64,000 bases of DNA from Phycisphaerales bacterium (GCA_020847535.1 JADLBU010000126.1:1-64000), one strand, 5' to 3'; shown: positions 43,888 to 52,435, counted from the stretch's first letter. The notes: generated by a model not told the origin, from the letters alone. Program-made: numbers and translations.

Positions 43888-44988
43888 TTACAACTCCGCC
43901 AATCGCCGGGCGGTCTCCTGCTCGATCAGCGCGCCGAAGAGCTCCTGCATATCTCCGGCGACGATGTTCCGCAGGTTGAACTCACCGGGCAGGCGCTCAT
44001 CGGCGACGATGCCATCCTTGTATCGGTACGTGCGGATCTTCTCCGATCGATCACCGGTTCCGATCTGTGATCGCCGCGCTGCCGAGCGCTCGGCGAGCTT
44101 GCGCTGGCGCTCCGCCTCGTAGAGCTTGGCGATCAGGAGCCGGCGGGCGCGCTCCCGGTTCTGCTGCTGGCTCTTGGCCTCCATCATCTTGATGATGATG
44201 CCGGTGGGCTTGTGGTGGATCTGCCAGGCCGTCTCGACTTTGTTGACGTTCTGGCCGCCGGGGCCTTGGGCGCGGGTTGCGAACTCTTCCACTTCGTTGG
44301 TCCAGTCGATCTTCAGGTCCACTTCCTCGGGCTCGGGGAGGGCTGCGACCGTCGCGGTTGAGGTGTGGATCCGGCCCTGGGCCTCGGTCGCGGGCACGCG
44401 CTTGACGCTGTGGACGCCGGCCTCAAAGAGCAGCTCCGACCAGGCGCCTTCACCCTTGATGTTGATCACCGCGCTGCGGATGCCGCCGGCATCGGTCTCG
44501 GGGACGAAGTCGAGCATCTCGACGTTCCAGCCGCGGCGAGCGGCGTACTTCTGGTACATCTCGAGGAGATCGCGTGTCCAGAGGGCTGCCTCATCGCCGC
44601 CGGTGCCGGCGCGGAGTTCGAGCATCACAGAGCCGATCTGGCGATCATCGGTGCTGACGAGGCGCGAGAGGCAGTCCTTGAGCGTGGCTTCGATCTGGCT
44701 CGCCAGGCGTGGGAGTTCCTCCTTGGCGAGCTCGGCAAGGTCGGGATCGCCCTTGGGGCCGATCGCCTGCTGCAGCTCGGTCTGCTCTTTCTCGAGCCTG
44801 CGGAGCTTGCGGTAGTCATCGACGACGGGCTGGAGGGCGGATTTCTTGATGGAGATCTCGCGGACCTTCCTGTGGTCGGCGAGGATCGCCGGATCTTCGA
44901 GCTGGGTCGAGAGGGCAGCGTGCTGGCCTTCGATCTGGTCGAGCTTGGCGGCGACGTTGGGGGGGATGATGGTGAGAACCTCGGGCAT
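43888..44988 (-). CDS. prfA: Peptide chain release factor 1
   Basis: The 366-residue protein releases nascent chains at UAA and UAG. It has the N-terminal coiled-coil region, GTGGDEAALWTRDLLEMY, the codon-recognition PxT motif (PAT in RVPATEAQGRIHTST), and the catalytic GGQ in GPGGQNVNKVE. The conserved tail DERLPGEFNLRNIVAGD is present. PxT rather than SPF marks RF1, not RF2. The ATG at 44988 is the natural family start. Confidence 0.96.
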   Translation of the reverse strand: MPEVLTIIPPNVAAKLDQIEGQHAALSTQLEDPAILADHRKVREISIKKSALQPVVDDYRKLRRLEKEQTELQQAIGPKGDPDLAELAKEELPRLASQIEATLKDCLSRLVSTDDRQIGSVMLELRAGTGGDEAALWTRDLLEMYQKYAARRGWNVEMLDFVPETDAGGIRSAVINIKGEGAWSELLFEAGVHSVKRVPATEAQGRIHTSTATVAALPEPEEVDLKIDWTNEVEEFATRAQGPGGQNVNKVETAWQIHHKPTGIIIKMMEAKSQQQNRERARRLLIAKLYEAERQRKLAERSAARRSQIGTGDRSEKIRTYRYKDGIVADERLPGEFNLRNIVAGDMQELFGALIEQETARRLAEL

Positions 44989-45045
44989 TGCGCAGGAAGG
45001 GTACGTCGCCTCCGAAGGCCATCTCGTCGCGGGGTTCGGCGCGTA

Positions 45046-45813
45046 TCAAGTATCAATCCGCGTCCCACACTCGGGACACTGGGCGATTCCGACCAATCCT
45101 GCAAGCGGATAGCGGCACGCAGGGCACTGTCCCCTCGCCAGTCGCACCGCTCGCCGACGTTCGCGCCACCAGGCCGGCACATCCCGGATCCAATTCAACG
45201 AGAACAACCCGAGGCATGCCGCAACCAGCACCACCGTGTTGTAGAGATATCCCAGTAACCGCCAGTCGGAGATGTAGCTCTCACCGCACTCCCGGAGCCG
45301 GCTCGCCATCGCTCGCACATCTGCCCGCTCACTTTTCTCCAGGTACCTGATTACCGCCTCGGAGATCAACGCTCGGTCTGACTGAGATACCCCGTGATGA
45401 GGGATCAGGACACCGCGGCGATGAACGACCGAGGTGTACCCCAGGCGCCCGTTGTACTCATCCCGGATCACCGCCCAGCACTGCGTGACGATCACCTTGC
45501 CCGCCGCGGCGTCGGTCCAAAGATCACCCTCGCTTCCCAGATGATCCAAGTCCGCGCTGATCTCGACGTTGCCATCGCGCACGACAGCCATGAGCGCCAG
45601 CGGATTGGCTTCTCCCGGAGCTGGGCGAGCGACGCCGCTCCGATCGACATAGACGATACCGCCGGGTCGGCGCACGACCAGACCGACCATGAGCAACAAC
45701 GCGCATGCCACCGTCACCCACGGCCGTTGAAGCGCTGCGAAAAACCGCAGGCAACGCGCCCGCAGTGAGTCGTTCGCCGAGCCTTGCACGTTCGTTGGAT
45801 CCACATCGTTCAT
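45046..45813 (-). CDS. Membrane protein with C-terminal zinc ribbon
   Basis: The 255-residue protein has a span at about residues 33-48 and a second near the C-terminus (LLGYLYNTVVLVAACLGLFSLNWI). In between is an outer domain (DRSGVARPAPGEANPLALMAVV...). The tail CPACRYPLAGL...CPECGT is the same zinc ribbon as on the permease and other genes here. The ATG at 45813 starts the protein; upstream lies a candidate minus-strand RNA. The function is unknown. Confidence 0.72.
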   Translation of the reverse strand: MNDVDPTNVQGSANDSLRARCLRFFAALQRPWVTVACALLLMVGLVVRRPGGIVYVDRSGVARPAPGEANPLALMAVVRDGNVEISADLDHLGSEGDLWTDAAAGKVIVTQCWAVIRDEYNGRLGYTSVVHRRGVLIPHHGVSQSDRALISEAVIRYLEKSERADVRAMASRLRECGESYISDWRLLGYLYNTVVLVAACLGLFSLNWIRDVPAWWRERRRAVRLARGQCPACRYPLAGLVGIAQCPECGTRIDT

Positions 45814-45834
45814 ACGCCGCAGGCAGCGTACACG

Positions 45835-45938
45835 GTTGGCGGTAGTGGTCTACGAGCGTTGAAGAAAGAGGTAGAGTCGAAAGCCACCTCCGCCTCGCAA
45901 GGCTCGGCACCTCCCCCGGAGTACCGGGTGAGGAGGCC
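45835..45938 (+). repeat. Degenerate intergenic repeat, copy B
   Basis: This copy contains, in order, ACGAGCGTTG, a purine-rich GAGG-AGAG block, AAGCC and GGCTCGGCACCTCCCCCGG, like copy A at 9554-9662. Its right part is an inverted repeat (CCCCCGGAGTACCGGGTGAGG-like). It is intergenic. Confidence 0.4.
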
Positions 45939-45972
45939 AAACAGCCGACACCGCCCATGCTGGTTCACAATG

Positions 45973-46010
45973 AAAAAAAGCGGCCGCCCATCCACGATGG
46001 AGGCGGCCGC
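45973..46010 (-). terminator. Strong intrinsic terminator on the minus strand
   Basis: Read on the minus strand, a nine-base-pair stem (GCGGCCGCC at 46010-46002 pairing with 45988-45980) is extended by TCCA/TGGA inside the loop and followed by seven consecutive T (45979-45973). It ends the candidate RNA upstream; no protein gene is a good candidate for this terminator. Confidence 0.85.
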
Positions 46011-46247
46011 CAGGGCCCGGGCTGCTCGGTCTTTGCTCCTGCATCAACCGAAGGCCAGGGTGCGAGGATGGGTTGTCTCCGGCGGATGGGGATCCATCGC
46101 CGGCACGCAGACTGGGACACTTCGCGGGCCGCCTGGAAGGCCATGCTGCAGGCAAGCCGCGAACACCCCCCTGGAAACACCAGAAGGATACGACTACCGA
46201 ACCAGTAAAGGGGTGGAAACGCCCTCTCTCGATCGATCCCGCGAGCG
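45973..46247 (-). ncRNA. Candidate non-coding RNA of about 275 nt
   Basis: This stretch lies in a 635-base gene-free region (45814-46448). On the minus strand a TTGCAA (46276-46281), 16-base spacer, TAGACT (46254-46259) promoter pattern is followed by about 275 bases ending at a strong intrinsic terminator. Inside are a CCGGCG/CGCCGG hairpin extended by ATGG/CCAT (46079-46103) and further short stems. The frames through it encode no protein-like sequence. I see no match to 6S, RNase P, tmRNA or SRP signature boxes. It could be a trans-acting RNA or an attenuated leader of the gene at 45813, which starts 160 bases downstream. Confidence 0.45.
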
Positions 46248-46253
46248 GGGGCT

Positions 46254-46281
46254 AGTCTACGGGCTCTGCCGGGAATTGCAA
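46254..46281 (-). promoter_or_regulatory. Promoter of the candidate RNA
   Basis: The minus-strand -35 TTGCAA (46276-46281) and -10 TAGACT (46254-46259) are separated by 16 bases and match the sigma-70 consensus at four positions each. The expected start is near 46247. Confidence 0.45.
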
Positions 46282-46448
46282 GAGCTTTGTATTGGGGCAC
46301 TTACACCTTCCGGCACGCCCCCGAAGCCCCGCATCAGGCGAATCGGGGCTGTTTTTGCGGTTTCCGTAGGATTGCGATGCGGCGATCATCCCAGCGATAA
46401 GGCGATAACCTGACAAAGGGGGAGAGGAACCCTCTCAGGCGAGTCACC

Positions 46449-47636
46449 ATGGCGATCATAGATTCAGCAGTCGGTGTACTGATCCGGGCGGCCCTGATGA
46501 CACGTGCAGGCCTGATCGCGGCTCCCATGCTTCTGGCAAGTCAGGCGCTTTCGCAGTCAAATCCCACCCCCACACCCACCCCCACACCCACCCCTGCACC
46601 CGCCCCCACAACCAGCACACAGCCGGCAACACCGCCGGGGAGCGCTGGGCAGCCGGAAGCGACCGCTCCCAAGCTGGCCGGGGTCGCGGCGATCCGGGCG
46701 CAGGCCAAGGCGCTCTTGCCGCACGCGACATCCCCGCTCGCCCGGGCGTTTCTCACGGCGAGCGATCAGCTCCCCGGGAACGAACCGCGAACCATCAGCC
46801 GTCACAAGACGACTCGGGTTTGGTACACCCAGTCCCAGGCCGATGCGCTGCCCGAGGCTGATCGAGCGCAGCTCGAAGATCGGCCCGTCACCGAGGACTT
46901 CTACTACAACACCAAGTACGGCTCCCCGCTCGCCTATGCACGGCCGCTGGAGATACTCGCTGGTCTTGGGTTCCCGACGCCATTCGCGGCATCGCTCACA
47001 GGCGTCAAGATCCTTGACTTCGGCTATGGCGGGATCGGGCACCTGCGGCTGCTTGGATCGCTGGGGGCCGACATCACCGGCGTCGATGTCGATCCGCTTT
47101 TGCCCGTGCTGTACAGCGATCCGACGGATCAGGGCGCTGTGCCGACAGCGACAGGGTCGGTGGGAACCGGGGGAACGGGAAAGGTGACGATGGTTCACGG
47201 GCGCTGGCCCGCCGAAGCGGCCGCCAAGGATGCCGTCGGGGGCAGCTACGACCTGATCATCTCCAAGAACACGCTCAAGAACGGCTACCTGCATCCTGCG
47301 CAGCCGGTGGACAAGCGCATGCTCGTGGACCTGGGTGTGAATGATGAGCAGTACATCACCGCGTTGCACCAGGCCCTCAAGCCCGGCGGGTACGTGATGA
47401 TCTACAACCTCTGCCCCGCGCCGGCGCCACCCGACAAGCCCTACATGCCGTGGGCCGATGGCAAGTGTCCTTTCCCGCGCGAATCGCTCGAGAAGGCCGG
47501 GTTCGAGGTGGTTGCGTTTGATGCGGTTGATGATGGCCCAGCGCGGGACATGGCGCGGGCGCTGGGGTGGGATGAGGATGGGATGGATGTCGAGAAGGAC
47601 TTGTTTTGCTGGTACACGGTGATGCGGCGGCGCTAG
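46449..47636 (+). CDS. Methyltransferase-like protein with apparent signal peptide
   Basis: The 395-residue protein starts with a hydrophobic signal-like segment (MTRAGLIAAPMLLASQALSQ from residue 17). A Pro/Thr linker encoded by a CACCCC repeat follows (about residues 39-60), then a helical region. The methyltransferase-like fold has the SAM motif ILDFGYGGIGHLRLLGSLGADITGVDVDPLLP (about residues 194-220) and LKPGGYVMIYNL. Class I methyltransferases are normally cytosolic because SAM is, so an exported one is odd. The internal ATG at 46497 would also give the signal peptide. It may be catalytically inactive or attached to the membrane. Confidence 0.75.
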   Translation: MAIIDSAVGVLIRAALMTRAGLIAAPMLLASQALSQSNPTPTPTPTPTPAPAPTTSTQPATPPGSAGQPEATAPKLAGVAAIRAQAKALLPHATSPLARAFLTASDQLPGNEPRTISRHKTTRVWYTQSQADALPEADRAQLEDRPVTEDFYYNTKYGSPLAYARPLEILAGLGFPTPFAASLTGVKILDFGYGGIGHLRLLGSLGADITGVDVDPLLPVLYSDPTDQGAVPTATGSVGTGGTGKVTMVHGRWPAEAAAKDAVGGSYDLIISKNTLKNGYLHPAQPVDKRMLVDLGVNDEQYITALHQALKPGGYVMIYNLCPAPAPPDKPYMPWADGKCPFPRESLEKAGFEVVAFDAVDDGPARDMARALGWDEDGMDVEKDLFCWYTVMRRR

Positions 47637-47657
47637 AACCAAGATTGGTAGGGGAAG

Positions 47658-47687
47658 TAGACACAGGCGGGACGCCTGTGCCACGAG
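47658..47687. repeat. Intergenic palindromic repeat, copy 3
   Basis: The core CACAGGC (47662-47668) / GCCTGTG (47674-47680), with flanking TAGA and CCACGAG, is identical to copy 2. It lies in the convergent spacer between the methyltransferase-like gene and the MATE gene, close to both stops. Confidence 0.85.
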
Positions 47688-47697
47688 GATCTGTAGA

Positions 47698-49290
47698 TCA
47701 GTGCGCGGCGACCGGGTGGTGATCCAGCAGCATGATCGTTTTCCACTTTCCGGAAGTGAACCGCAGCACGGCGATCACGCTCAGGGAGATGATGTACGCC
47801 GAGGCCGCCATCCAGGGCCCCAGGCTGCCCAGGCCAGGGGCGAACCTCACCAGGGCCACACCTCCGCCCACGATCACGGTCCATGCCAGGATCATCGTCA
47901 CGAGACCCACCCAGACCGTGTCTCCAGCGCCGCGCAGGGCGCCGCTCAGGGACATGGCGATCCCGTCGAAGAGCTGGAAGGTGGCGGCGGCGATCAGGAA
48001 GCGGGTGCCCATGCGGATGATCTCATCGCGCTGCTCGGGCGCGGTCGCGCCATCCACGAAGAGCTTGACCATGGGCTCCCGGAAGACGACGAACAGGACA
48101 CCCATCATGCCCATGTATGCCGCCGACACCGCGACGCCCAGCCAGGCGCGGCGCTCGGCCAGATCCAGCCGCCGGGCGCCGATGCATTTGCCGACGACCG
48201 CCGTGATCGCCATCGAGATCCCCACCGCGGGCATGAACGACAGGCTCATCCACTGGTGGGCGATCCAGCCGGCGTTGGAGTGATACGGCCCGAAGCTGCC
48301 CACCAGGGCGACCATGAAGATCCCCCAGCAGATCATCTCATTGCCGAACATGACACCGCCGGGCCAGCCGATGCGGAAGATGTCCTTGATGTGCTTGATG
48401 GACAGCCGCCAGGGCGCTCGCGTGCGGTACAGGCGGTTGTACTTGGGGGAGAGGAACACCCCCATCGTGATGGCAAGCTCGACCCCGGTGGCGCACACGG
48501 TTCCGATCGCCGCGCCGGGCACACCCAGCCTCGGCACCCCCAAGGTCTGAGCAACCGACGCCGCGCCGGCGTACCAGGCATCCAGGAACCCGTTGCCTGA
48601 TGGGGAGGGCGCCTGGGGGCCGTAGATCAGCACGCTGTTGAGCACGAAGTTGGTCAGGTTCGCGGTGACCTCGGCGACCAGAACCACCGAGGGTCGGTGC
48701 AGCCCGTAGAAGAACTGGGAGAAGGCCCGCGCCCCGATCAACAGGATCGCCCCCAGCACCAGGATCCGGCCGTGGCCCACTTCCATCTCCACCTGCTCGG
48801 GGGAGTGGTTCATCGCACGGAACAGGTAGGGCATGCAGATCGCGTACGGGATGAGGAGCGCCCAGGCGGCGACACCCAGCCAGACGCCCGCCCATGCGTA
48901 CGCTGGCGCACGATCGGGCGTTTTGTTGCCCAGGTTCTGCGAGACGTACGTGTTGATGACGCTCATGCACCCGACGACCATCGAGATCGGAACCCAGGCC
49001 GCGAGCCCGGCGTTCCCCTGCGCGCCGACGTAGATCGGATCCGGCCCGATGCGGGAGACCATCATCTTGTCGACGAACTGCATGACCGTGTAGCTGGCCA
49101 TGGCGACCACCACGGGGGCGGCGATCTTGAGCATCTCGCGCAGCGGGTGCTCATCGATCGCGGTTGCGGCGGCGACCTGAGCGGCAGCGTCGTCGGTCTG
49201 GAGATCACCGGCCCGGGCGGGGGCGCTGGGCGTCGCTGGCGCGGCGCCCGACGCATCAGCCTGCGAATTGTCCTGCCCATCCTCTCTCAT
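47698..49290 (-). CDS. MATE-family efflux transporter
   Basis: The 530-residue protein has a disordered acidic N-terminus of about 45 residues followed by 12 membrane spans in two halves. Typical MATE segments are LREMLKIAAPVVVAMASYTVMQFVDKMMVSRIG, LGVPGAAIGTVCATGVELAITM and FQLFDGIAMSLSGALRGAGDTVW. It exports cationic or small organic compounds in exchange for Na+ or H+. No regulator is adjacent. Confidence 0.92.
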   Translation of the reverse strand: MREDGQDNSQADASGAAPATPSAPARAGDLQTDDAAAQVAAATAIDEHPLREMLKIAAPVVVAMASYTVMQFVDKMMVSRIGPDPIYVGAQGNAGLAAWVPISMVVGCMSVINTYVSQNLGNKTPDRAPAYAWAGVWLGVAAWALLIPYAICMPYLFRAMNHSPEQVEMEVGHGRILVLGAILLIGARAFSQFFYGLHRPSVVLVAEVTANLTNFVLNSVLIYGPQAPSPSGNGFLDAWYAGAASVAQTLGVPRLGVPGAAIGTVCATGVELAITMGVFLSPKYNRLYRTRAPWRLSIKHIKDIFRIGWPGGVMFGNEMICWGIFMVALVGSFGPYHSNAGWIAHQWMSLSFMPAVGISMAITAVVGKCIGARRLDLAERRAWLGVAVSAAYMGMMGVLFVVFREPMVKLFVDGATAPEQRDEIIRMGTRFLIAAATFQLFDGIAMSLSGALRGAGDTVWVGLVTMILAWTVIVGGGVALVRFAPGLGSLGPWMAASAYIISLSVIAVLRFTSGKWKTIMLLDHHPVAAH

Positions 49291-49544
49291 CGGGGATACC
49301 TTCGGAAAGCCCGGGAGCGTAGCACCGCCTCCTCATGGCCCTTGCGTGCGCGGCCGATGGTTGCAACGCCTCACGCAACTTCGATCCCGTGAGACACATA
49401 CGCAACCGGGGTATGGAAATTGGTGCGTGGGGTTCAGGCGTGCCGATGATGCCCCTCTCGGGGATCGGCGATCGGTGACTGCCGCATCCCGCGGTCTGCT
49501 CTGGGTATCACCGGAGCGCATTACTCATCGAGGAACCACTCGCC

Positions 49545-49937
49545 ATGACACATCTTCCCAGCTTGCTCCTTGCACAGTCCAGCACTGCCAAGGATGCCGC
49601 CGGCGGGGTGGTCGTGTTCATATGGCTGGCCGTCATCCTCCTGATGATCATCGGGATGTGGAAGGTCTTCACCAAGGCCGGCCAGCCCGGCTGGGTCTCC
49701 ATCATCCCCATCGTCAACATCTACTTCCTCTGCAAGATCGCCGGAAAGCCCTGGTGGTGGATCATCCTCATGTTCATCCCCATCGTGAACATCATCGTCG
49801 GCATCCTCCTGCCGGTCGCGGTCGCCAAGTCCTTCGGACAGGGCGTCCTCTTTGCGATCGGCCTCATCTTCCTTCCCTTCATCTTCTACCCGGTTCTGGG
49901 CTTCGGGTCGGCCGAGTACCAGGGACCGGCGAACTGA
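49545..49937 (+). CDS. DUF5684-like small membrane protein
   Basis: The 130-residue protein has three or four spans. The pattern MWKVFTKAGQPGWVSIIPIVNIYFLCKIAGKPWWWIILMFIPIVNIIV is the signature of DUF5684, whose members are small membrane proteins of unknown role. The 254-base region upstream (49291-49544) separates it from the divergent MATE gene and holds nothing else I recognise. The zinc-ribbon gene begins 44 bases downstream. Confidence 0.82.
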   Translation: MTHLPSLLLAQSSTAKDAAGGVVVFIWLAVILLMIIGMWKVFTKAGQPGWVSIIPIVNIYFLCKIAGKPWWWIILMFIPIVNIIVGILLPVAVAKSFGQGVLFAIGLIFLPFIFYPVLGFGSAEYQGPAN

Positions 49938-49981
49938 ACCCCGAAGCCCGGCAATCGGTTCCGATCTGCTCGCCTGCGCGC

Positions 49982-50620
49982 ATGGCCGCACCCAAGACGC
50001 TCTCCAACCCCGAATGGACCGGCCACTCCGTGATCTGCATCGGCTGTGAGTACTCGCTCGCCGGACTGGTTGCGCCCGGCATCTGCCCCGAGTGCTCCAC
50101 ACCCTTTGACAAGGATCAAGTCCTCCTCCACGGCGTCATCTACAGCCACGGCGGATCTCCCGCCCGCAGGTTCGCCTGGCTCACGTACCTGGCGTTCACG
50201 GTCCCGTACGTGTGGTTCGGCTGGGCGATGGTCATCCCGTTCGCCGGGCTGTGGGGCTCACTGATCGGCTTTGGGGTTGTCGTTGCATGGGGCGCTGTCC
50301 TGCTCATCACCAACCCGCGCGATCGCAAGGGCACGCAGCGCTTCGTCATCGGCCGCAGCGGGATCGCCACGCTCCCCGGCACCGCACAGACCGACACCAC
50401 CACCCTGCACGCAAGCCTCATCCCCTGGGATGCCGTTGCTTCCATCCAGCTTCAACGCATCAGCAGCAACTGGAAGCGCCTGCGAGTCCGCCCCTCTGCC
50501 CGCGGCTCCCACATCCGACACCGCCTGATCGCCGGCTTCCGCTGCGGAGATGAAGATGCCGTGCGAATCCAGCAGATGATCGATGAGCTCTCTCACCAAC
50601 AGAGAACCGTGGAAGCGTGA
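49982..50620 (+). CDS. Membrane protein with N-terminal zinc ribbon
   Basis: The 212-residue protein begins with the ribbon CIGCEYSLAGLVAPGICPECS (about residues 19-39). Two membrane spans follow (RFAWLTYLAFTVPYVWFGWAMVIPFAGLWGSLIGFGVVVAWGAVLLI), then a soluble C-terminal domain. The start at 49982 follows the DUF5684 gene by 44 bases, so the two are probably co-transcribed. The function is unknown; the ribbon is the same as in three other membrane proteins here. Confidence 0.75.
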   Translation: MAAPKTLSNPEWTGHSVICIGCEYSLAGLVAPGICPECSTPFDKDQVLLHGVIYSHGGSPARRFAWLTYLAFTVPYVWFGWAMVIPFAGLWGSLIGFGVVVAWGAVLLITNPRDRKGTQRFVIGRSGIATLPGTAQTDTTTLHASLIPWDAVASIQLQRISSNWKRLRVRPSARGSHIRHRLIAGFRCGDEDAVRIQQMIDELSHQQRTVEA

Positions 50621-50638
50621 TGCCACGGGCTCAGCAGC

Positions 50639-51766
50639 TCAACCCATCGCCCCGTAGTTGTAACCCGTGCCGTGCTGGATCATGTGGTCGAGCCACCGCT
50701 GGATCTCCTGCGGGCTCAGGTTGGGCACGTTGTCACGCAGCGACTTGAGTTCGGCCGCCGAGCCGACCAGGGGTGAGAAGTTGCGGTGTGGGGCGGTCCC
50801 CGTGCCGCCATCCTTCTTCATGATGAAGCACAGCACGCTCCGCGCGAAGGCCGGGGAGACATCCAGCCGCCGCTCCGCGATGTATGCCTGGAGCAGGCGC
50901 TCGTCGTACGTCACCGCGAACAGGTCCAGGATCTCCCGCTCGTAGCCGTCGGCGACCACGGTACGTTCCGCCGGCGGGATCGCCATGTCCACATCGTGGA
51001 AGCTGATACCCCGGCCCCAGCGCGTCAGCGCGATCTCGTGCTGGTCTGCGGGGCCGGCCAGGATCGAATCCATCACCATCGCCGAGCGCGGCGTGTTGAG
51101 CATGGGCCGGCACCGCAGCAGCATCTGCGGCTCGATCATTCCCCAGAAAGGCTGCTGCATCGTGTGGCTGTCGAAGTAGACCAGGCGGTTGGGCGTCTCG
51201 ATCACCACCAGAATCCCGCCCGGCTCGAGCATCTCCCACGACCGGCGCAGGGTCGCCAGCCGTTCATCGAGCGTCTGGTGCTCCAATACCGCGAACAGCA
51301 GCACCACATCGAAACGCGCACGGTACTTGCTCGCGATGTCGAAGAAGGCCGGGGCGCCGACCGGATCGATCGTGACGTTATCGATGTTCAGGAGGCGAAG
51401 CCGCTCGCGCGCCGTCTCCAGCCCGCGCGTGTCGACATCGCACGTGTGGACCTGGGATGCCACCTGCGCGAACGCCGCCGTGCTCGATCCCGTCCCGCAC
51501 CCCACCTCCAGCACCGACTTGCCCCGCAGCGGGAAGACCCGGTTCACCCACGGCAGCGCGTGCCGCACGCTCTGGTTGTACCGCACGAACGCGTTGAAAT
51601 CCAGATCGCCCTGCCCGGATGGCGTCTTGAGGAACTCGGCATCCTCCGCCCGGTAGTACGTGCTCGCGTACACCTCGCGGATCTGCCCCAGGATCCCCGG
51701 ATCGGTCACGATGAGGTGTTCAAACGTCCCCGTCGACTGGGACGGGGCTGCGGATGCGGTCGTCAT
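50639..51766 (-). CDS. SAM-dependent methyltransferase
   Basis: The 375-residue class I methyltransferase has the SAM motif VLEVGCGTGSSTAAFA (about residues 92-107) and CDVDTRGLETARERL, with LLFAVLEHQTLDERL and LEPGGILVVIETPNRL. A C-terminal domain of about 150 residues follows. The order resembles small-molecule or glycan methyltransferases, but its substrate is unknown. The start at 51766 (MTTASAAPSQS) is taken in preference to an upstream frame start at 51907. Confidence 0.85.
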   Translation of the reverse strand: MTTASAAPSQSTGTFEHLIVTDPGILGQIREVYASTYYRAEDAEFLKTPSGQGDLDFNAFVRYNQSVRHALPWVNRVFPLRGKSVLEVGCGTGSSTAAFAQVASQVHTCDVDTRGLETARERLRLLNIDNVTIDPVGAPAFFDIASKYRARFDVVLLFAVLEHQTLDERLATLRRSWEMLEPGGILVVIETPNRLVYFDSHTMQQPFWGMIEPQMLLRCRPMLNTPRSAMVMDSILAGPADQHEIALTRWGRGISFHDVDMAIPPAERTVVADGYEREILDLFAVTYDERLLQAYIAERRLDVSPAFARSVLCFIMKKDGGTGTAPHRNFSPLVGSAAELKSLRDNVPNLSPQEIQRWLDHMIQHGTGYNYGAMG

Positions 51767-51881
51767 GGGCCGGAACTCCGGAGACCTGAATCCGGCTGCC
51801 CCTGAGAGCGGCCGCCAGGCGAGCAGACTGTACGAGCCCGAGTACCCCCGGACGACCGCGCGGCGATCCGGATCGCAGCGC

Positions 51882-52382
51882 TCAGGGCGCGGTCTCCCCG
51901 CGGGCATCCACCCGCGTCAGGTTCTCGATGTCATCACCGAAGGGTCGCATCAGCAGGCCGCGCCCGTGGATGTTCGCCGAGATGCACCCGCCGATCGAGA
52001 TGTCATCCGCCCCCGTCGGCTTCTGCCGGATGCCCCATCGCGCGGGCTGACCGGGGCGGATTCGCTCCTGGGCGCGGTGACTTGCCGCGATCACCTCCGG
52101 CCACACCTCACCGGCGCCGATGGTCAAGAGCCCGTGGCAATCGTCAAACGCTCGGACACCGATCAACCCGCCGGTGTCGACGTGCAGCGTTCCCTCGCCG
52201 AACTGCTGGCCGCCCATCGCGTGCCTGCGACCGCCAACCGAGATCGATTCGCCGCGCTTGGCCGCCTCCTTCACAAGCCGGGCGACATCCTCCACGCATC
52301 CCGGCCGCTCAACCCCTTGCACCCGCGTCGGATTGAGCTGCGAATGGACATCGTTCAAGACGCTAGGAACGCTGGGCTCCAT
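51882..52382 (-). pseudogene. Truncated FAD-linked oxidase
   Basis: The 166-residue protein covers only the first part of an FAD-binding oxidase of the PCMH type (VARLVKEAAKRGESISVGGRRHAMGGQQF, LLTIGAGEVWPEVI, TGADDISIGGCISANIHGRG). Family members are about 450-500 residues, and the next expected segment is absent from all frames up to the methyltransferase gene. It therefore looks like a 3'-truncated gene, although the remaining part could still be expressed. A near-consensus promoter overlaps its start region. Confidence 0.7.
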
Positions 52383-52383
52383 A

Positions 52384-52416
52384 AGTTAGTATAGACTAAC
52401 TGTGATCCCATGTCCA
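52384..52416 (-). promoter_or_regulatory. Near-consensus promoter with palindromic operator, leaderless gene
   Basis: On the minus strand TGGACA (52411-52416), a 17-base spacer and TATACT (52388-52393) form a sigma-70-like promoter. The -10 is inside a perfect inverted repeat AGTTAGT/ACTAACT (52384-52390 with 52395-52401, 4-base loop). The ATG at 52382 is only five bases after the -10, so the mRNA would have no leader. An operator over the -10 is the classic layout for a repressor; the regulator is not in this window. Confidence 0.6.
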
Positions 52417-52435
52417 TGCGTGTTCAAACACCCAA

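Noticed and set aside
45046-46010. The terminator at 45973-46010 as part of a known riboswitch before the zinc-ribbon gene
   Set aside because: No cobalamin, SAM, TPP or other conserved riboswitch core was recognised, so only an unspecified leader or RNA is claimed.
45965-46300. A 111-codon minus-strand frame over the candidate RNA
   Set aside because: It reads through the intrinsic terminator stem and T-tract, and its start is upstream of the promoter.
45784-46413. A 209-codon plus-strand frame in the spacer after the zinc-ribbon gene
   Set aside because: The protein has no domain character and runs through a minus-strand terminator and a repeat; the candidate RNA explains this stretch better.
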